This document shows positions 5,348 to 8,199 of a DNA stretch of 8,199 bases, one piece after another. The notes beneath the pieces are model-generated. The model was not told the origin of the DNA and made no database searches. It saw only the letters and a program-made list of their open reading frames with translations. How positions within the stretch are numbered: position 1 is the stretch's first letter; each line of letters opens with the position of its first letter. The stretch is from Chthoniobacteraceae bacterium (GTDB lineage Bacteria > Verrucomicrobiota > Verrucomicrobiia > Chthoniobacterales > Chthoniobacteraceae), in assembly GCA_947478975.1 (NCBI GenBank), contig CANJYI010000111.1:1-8199 (forward strand). Reading direction: 5' to 3'. A program made the position numbers and the translations under genes.

Positions 5348-7656
5348 GCCGTGAAAACACCAGACGCTCGAGCAGCGGGCCGGACCAAGAGTTACGTCTG
5401 TATTTCCTGGCCTTTGTGATGGTGTCGGCCCTTGCGATTCTGGTGGGGCGACTTTGGTGGCTCGAGGTGGCACACGGGGACCGCTGGGCGCGCCGGATTG
5501 CTTCCCGCTCCGAGGTCACGGTACGCATCCCCTCGGTTCGCGGCGAAATCCGCGACAGGAACGGCTTGACGCTGGTGGGCAACCGGGCCAGCTGGGAGGT
5601 GGACTTCTATCTGCCCGATATGGTGCGGGGCTACCGCCAGCAGTATGGCAAGCCGCCGGTGGCCACTTACACGGCTCCCGTGCGCCAGATGCTCAAGGAA
5701 AAGCGCGAGGAGGACGTGGTGCAGATCGTCAACAGCACGATCATCCCGAGGTTGCGGGATTTGGACTTGGCGAGGGATTACAATTCGGTCCGGCTCCAAA
5801 GGCATTACCGGAACGACACGGAGGTGCCCTTCACCTACATTGAGGAGCTGGATTTCAAAACGATCGCCCGCTTTTCCGAAAATGATGTGGGGCTGCCGGG
5901 GGTGGAGATCGCCGTCCGTCCGGTGCGTCAGTATCTGTATGGCGCCCTGGCCAGCCACCTTTTGGGGTATGTCGGAGCCCCCTTGGACATCGACAAGCTG
6001 CCTGACATCAAGAAGTACACCTTCTACCAGCCCGATGCGGAGGGCAAATCGCAGATCGAACTCAACATGGACCGCTGGCTGCGGGGCACCCCCGGGATGC
6101 GCGTGTTGCAGCGCAACGTCAAGGGCGTGATCGAAACCGAGGTGCGCCGGATTGAACCCCGGCAGGGCAACCACGTGTACCTGACCATCGACGCCCGGAT
6201 CCAGTACATCGTCGAGCGCGCGCTCAGGGACGCTGGCGTCGGGCGCGCCGCCGCAGTCGTGGTGGACCCCAATAACGGGGAGCTGCTGGGGATGGCTTCC
6301 GTTCCGTCCTACGATCCCAACGTATTTATCCCAAGCATCACCAAGGAGGACTGGCAGCGGATTCGCACCGACGACACCAATCCCCTGACCAACCGCGCGA
6401 TCCAGGGCTACGCGCCGGGTTCCACTTACAAGGCGGTTTCGGCTCTGGCCGGTTTTCGAAAGGGACTCACCGTTAAAAATACCTTCAGTTGTTCGGGCGG
6501 GGTTTCCTACGGCAACAAGTTCATGAAGTGCTGGGTGATGGAAAAACACCAGGCCCCCCACGGGATGCTTGGCCTGCCCGACGCCCTCAAGTTCTCCTGT
6601 AACGCATTCTTCTACCAGTGGGGAAATGCCGCTGGAATTGACCAGATTGTAGCCATCGGGCAGGCCCTCGGATTAGGCCAGCGCAGCGGCTTGCCCTTGA
6701 CGGGGGAGGATCCCGGACTGGTTCCCGGGCCGGACTGGCTCAAGGTCGTCAGCCCGCAGGAGCGCTGGTCCAACGGTTATACGGCCAACGTCGCTATCGG
6801 GCAGGGCGCGGTGGAGGCCTCGCCCTTGCAGATGTGTTTTGTCGCGGCGACCGTTGCCAATCGCGGAAAGTCTTTCGTCCCAAAGTTGGTGTCCCGCGTG
6901 GTGGACATTGATGGGAAGGACGTGCTCGACCCTGAGACGGGCCAGTTGTTGGTGTCGCCCCAACCGCTTTTGAGGGCGGATCTGCATGACTCTGGAATTT
7001 CGGACGAGGAGATGGAGTTGGTGCGGCGCGGAATGTGGAAGGTGGTGAACGAGCCCGGAGGCACGGGGAAAAAGGCGAAAGTCAATGGGGTGGAGGTCGC
7101 TGGCAAGACCGGGACGGCCCAGTTTTGGCGGGAGATCAATGGAAAGAAGGAGAAGGACAACCACACGTGGTTCATTTCCTTCGCACCCTACGACCAGCCC
7201 AAGTTTGCGGTATGTGTGTTTGTGCAGGGGGCGAAGTCCGGGGGCGGGGTTTCCGCTCCAATTGCCCAGCGAATATTAGAGCAATCTCTCGCCCTCGAGA
7301 AGGGTTACGACCCGGGGGTGAGCTGGCTGGATCCGGCTGTGGGTAGTTTTGCGCAGGTGGACGAGGTGAATTATAAGAGCGGGCCGATTTATACCGGGGA
7401 GGCGGCGGATCGGGAGACGGCCGACCATCATGCTGAACCTGCAGCCAAGCCTGTGCGCAAGAAGCCCTCCGCGGCGGAAGCTGATGCTGCCCCGGACATC
7501 AAACCGGATGCGGACGAGCGGGGGAGCGTCTCTAAAAAAGCGGCTTTGGACGAGGCCAATGAGAAAAGAAGCTTTTTTGAGCGGATGTTCGGCCCTAGAA
7601 AGACAAGTCCCCCCGTTTCAACACCCCCAACACCCCCGGGTAAAGCAGCCCGCTAA
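5344..7656 (+). CDS. mrdA: Penicillin-binding protein 2 (elongation-specific transpeptidase) with long C-terminal tail
   Basis: PBP2 cross-links peptidoglycan peptides during elongation and works with RodA, MreC and MreB. It starts at GTG 5344, supported by a GGAGG and the four-base overlap with mreD. The order is: a short cytoplasmic tail, one membrane segment (about 17-42), the class B PBP dimerisation/pedestal region with RGEIRDRNG (66-74), then the transpeptidase domain. The domain holds the three catalytic motifs: STYK (catalytic Ser360, Lys363), SCN (418-420) and KTG (588-590). All are intact. At 770 residues it is well beyond E. coli PBP2 (633). The excess is mainly a tail from about residue 656, predicted periplasmic, rich in Ala, Pro, Lys, Asp and Glu, with a hydrophobic patch RSFFERMFG (742-750) and a proline-rich end. 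No rodA follows; the next gene is rng. The family is certain. PBP2 rather than FtsI follows from the mreBCD context. Confidence 0.97.
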   Translation: MSRENTRRSSSGPDQELRLYFLAFVMVSALAILVGRLWWLEVAHGDRWARRIASRSEVTVRIPSVRGEIRDRNGLTLVGNRASWEVDFYLPDMVRGYRQQYGKPPVATYTAPVRQMLKEKREEDVVQIVNSTIIPRLRDLDLARDYNSVRLQRHYRNDTEVPFTYIEELDFKTIARFSENDVGLPGVEIAVRPVRQYLYGALASHLLGYVGAPLDIDKLPDIKKYTFYQPDAEGKSQIELNMDRWLRGTPGMRVLQRNVKGVIETEVRRIEPRQGNHVYLTIDARIQYIVERALRDAGVGRAAAVVVDPNNGELLGMASVPSYDPNVFIPSITKEDWQRIRTDDTNPLTNRAIQGYAPGSTYKAVSALAGFRKGLTVKNTFSCSGGVSYGNKFMKCWVMEKHQAPHGMLGLPDALKFSCNAFFYQWGNAAGIDQIVAIGQALGLGQRSGLPLTGEDPGLVPGPDWLKVVSPQERWSNGYTANVAIGQGAVEASPLQMCFVAATVANRGKSFVPKLVSRVVDIDGKDVLDPETGQLLVSPQPLLRADLHDSGISDEEMELVRRGMWKVVNEPGGTGKKAKVNGVEVAGKTGTAQFWREINGKKEKDNHTWFISFAPYDQPKFAVCVFVQGAKSGGGVSAPIAQRILEQSLALEKGYDPGVSWLDPAVGSFAQVDEVNYKSGPIYTGEAADRETADHHAEPAAKPVRKKPSAAEADAAPDIKPDADERGSVSKKAALDEANEKRSFFERMFGPRKTSPPVSTPPTPPGKAAR

Positions 7657-7695
7657 TTTCCAGTGTTTTTTAACCTTTTTCCCAGACTTTTATCC

Positions 7696-8199
7696 ATGAC
7701 CGAACGCGTCAAACGCCTTCTCGGTTTCGCCCCACGGCGGACCGGTAACACCCTCGTAATCAGTTCCGAAAAGCTCGAACGCCGGGTTGCCTTGCTCGAA
7801 AACGGCATCCTTGAGGAGTACTCGATTGAACGCCAGACCGACCGCAACATCGTCGGGTCAATTTTCAAGGGGCGGGTTAAGAACATTGAACATGGCCTCA
7901 AGGCGATGTTCGTGGACATCGGCTTTGAGAAAAACGCCTTCCTCCACTTCTGGGACGCCCTGCCAGCCGCCCTGGACAGCGGGGTCGAACAGGTGGAGCG
8001 TGGCGGCGCCGAGCGTGCCAATAACAACAAGCGCATCTCCGCAAAGGACATCCCAGACATATATCCCATAGGGAGCGAGGTTCTGGTGCAGGTGACAAAG
8101 GGTCCAATTTCCACCAAGGGACCTCGGATCACCACCAACATCTCCCTGCCAGGGCGCTACCTTGTGCTGATGCCCTACAGCGATCAGAGCGGGATTTCC
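7696..8199 (+). CDS. rng: RNase E/G family ribonuclease (RNase G-like), N-terminal part, cut by window end
   Basis: Enzymes of this family are single-strand endoribonucleases that process rRNA and start mRNA decay. The frame from ATG 7696 is open for 168 codons to the window end, so the catalytic DNase I-like and Zn-link parts are missing. Visible are the opening strand ISSEKLERRVALLENG (22-37), the S1 RNA-binding domain with KGRVKNIEHGLKAMFVDIG (58-76) and AFLHF, and the diagnostic STKGPRITTNISLPGRY (139-155) with LMP. Before the first strand is a basic extension of about 17 residues. Inside the S1 domain there is a polar insert (about 87-118) with ERGGAERANNNKR. RNase G is the likelier identity, because rng is linked to mre genes in other bacteria (for example E. 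coli mreBCD-yhdE-rng), but RNase E is not excluded without the C-terminus. It lies 39 bases after mrdA in a T-rich gap with no Shine-Dalgarno sequence and is probably co-transcribed. Confidence 0.93.
   Translation, partial: MTERVKRLLGFAPRRTGNTLVISSEKLERRVALLENGILEEYSIERQTDRNIVGSIFKGRVKNIEHGLKAMFVDIGFEKNAFLHFWDALPAALDSGVEQVERGGAERANNNKRISAKDIPDIYPIGSEVLVQVTKGPISTKGPRITTNISLPGRYLVLMPYSDQSGIS

Noticed and set aside
5392..6561. A 389-codon open frame on the minus strand
   Set aside because: It lies wholly antisense to mrdA, whose frame has all three PBP motifs. The antisense product is His/Pro/Gly-rich with no domain, as expected from GC-rich codon bias.

Overview
The window is GC-rich chromosomal DNA made of housekeeping genes. 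It reads as a bacterium with an MreB-based elongation machinery. The combination of genes, the flavour of the GyrB-type, EF-P and RNase G proteins, and the scarcity of Shine-Dalgarno sequences suggest Verrucomicrobiota, perhaps the Opitutae. That placement is by eye only and is moderate confidence at best.

Left end (1-650, minus strand): the N-terminal 216 codons of a type II topoisomerase B subunit (GyrB, possibly its ParE-like paralogue), cut by the window edge. A 355-base divergent intergenic region (651-1005) separates it from efp. It holds a candidate promoter for each gene and two perfect short palindromes. Then comes efp (1006-1563, plus strand), translation elongation factor P, with asparagine instead of lysine or arginine at the functional loop tip. 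A strong intrinsic terminator follows at 1616-1655.

Middle (1656-2860): a G-rich leader with a perfect 7-bp hairpin, then an integral membrane protein with an HEGTH zinc-protease motif (M50-like, function unknown), then 247 bases of T-rich intergenic DNA before mreB. This DNA carries a tandem 9-bp direct repeat and an A-tract/T-tract inverted repeat.

Right part (2861-8199, plus strand): a cell-elongation cluster mreB-mreC-mreD-mrdA (PBP2), followed by the start of an RNase E/G family gene that runs off the window. MreB filaments, the MreC/MreD membrane scaffold and the PBP2 transpeptidase are the core of the elongasome that builds lateral cell wall. mreC/mreD/mrdA are tightly coupled (1-nt and 4-nt overlaps). 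A rodA gene, often found beside mrdA, is not between mrdA and rng here. PBP2 carries an unusual tail of about 110 residues, predicted periplasmic.

I found no mobile element, CRISPR array, tRNA or rRNA, and no evidence for a wholly new system. The most interesting points are the Asn-tip EF-P, the HEGTH membrane protein, the PBP2 tail, and the recurrent pyrimidine-rich leaders lacking a Shine-Dalgarno sequence.
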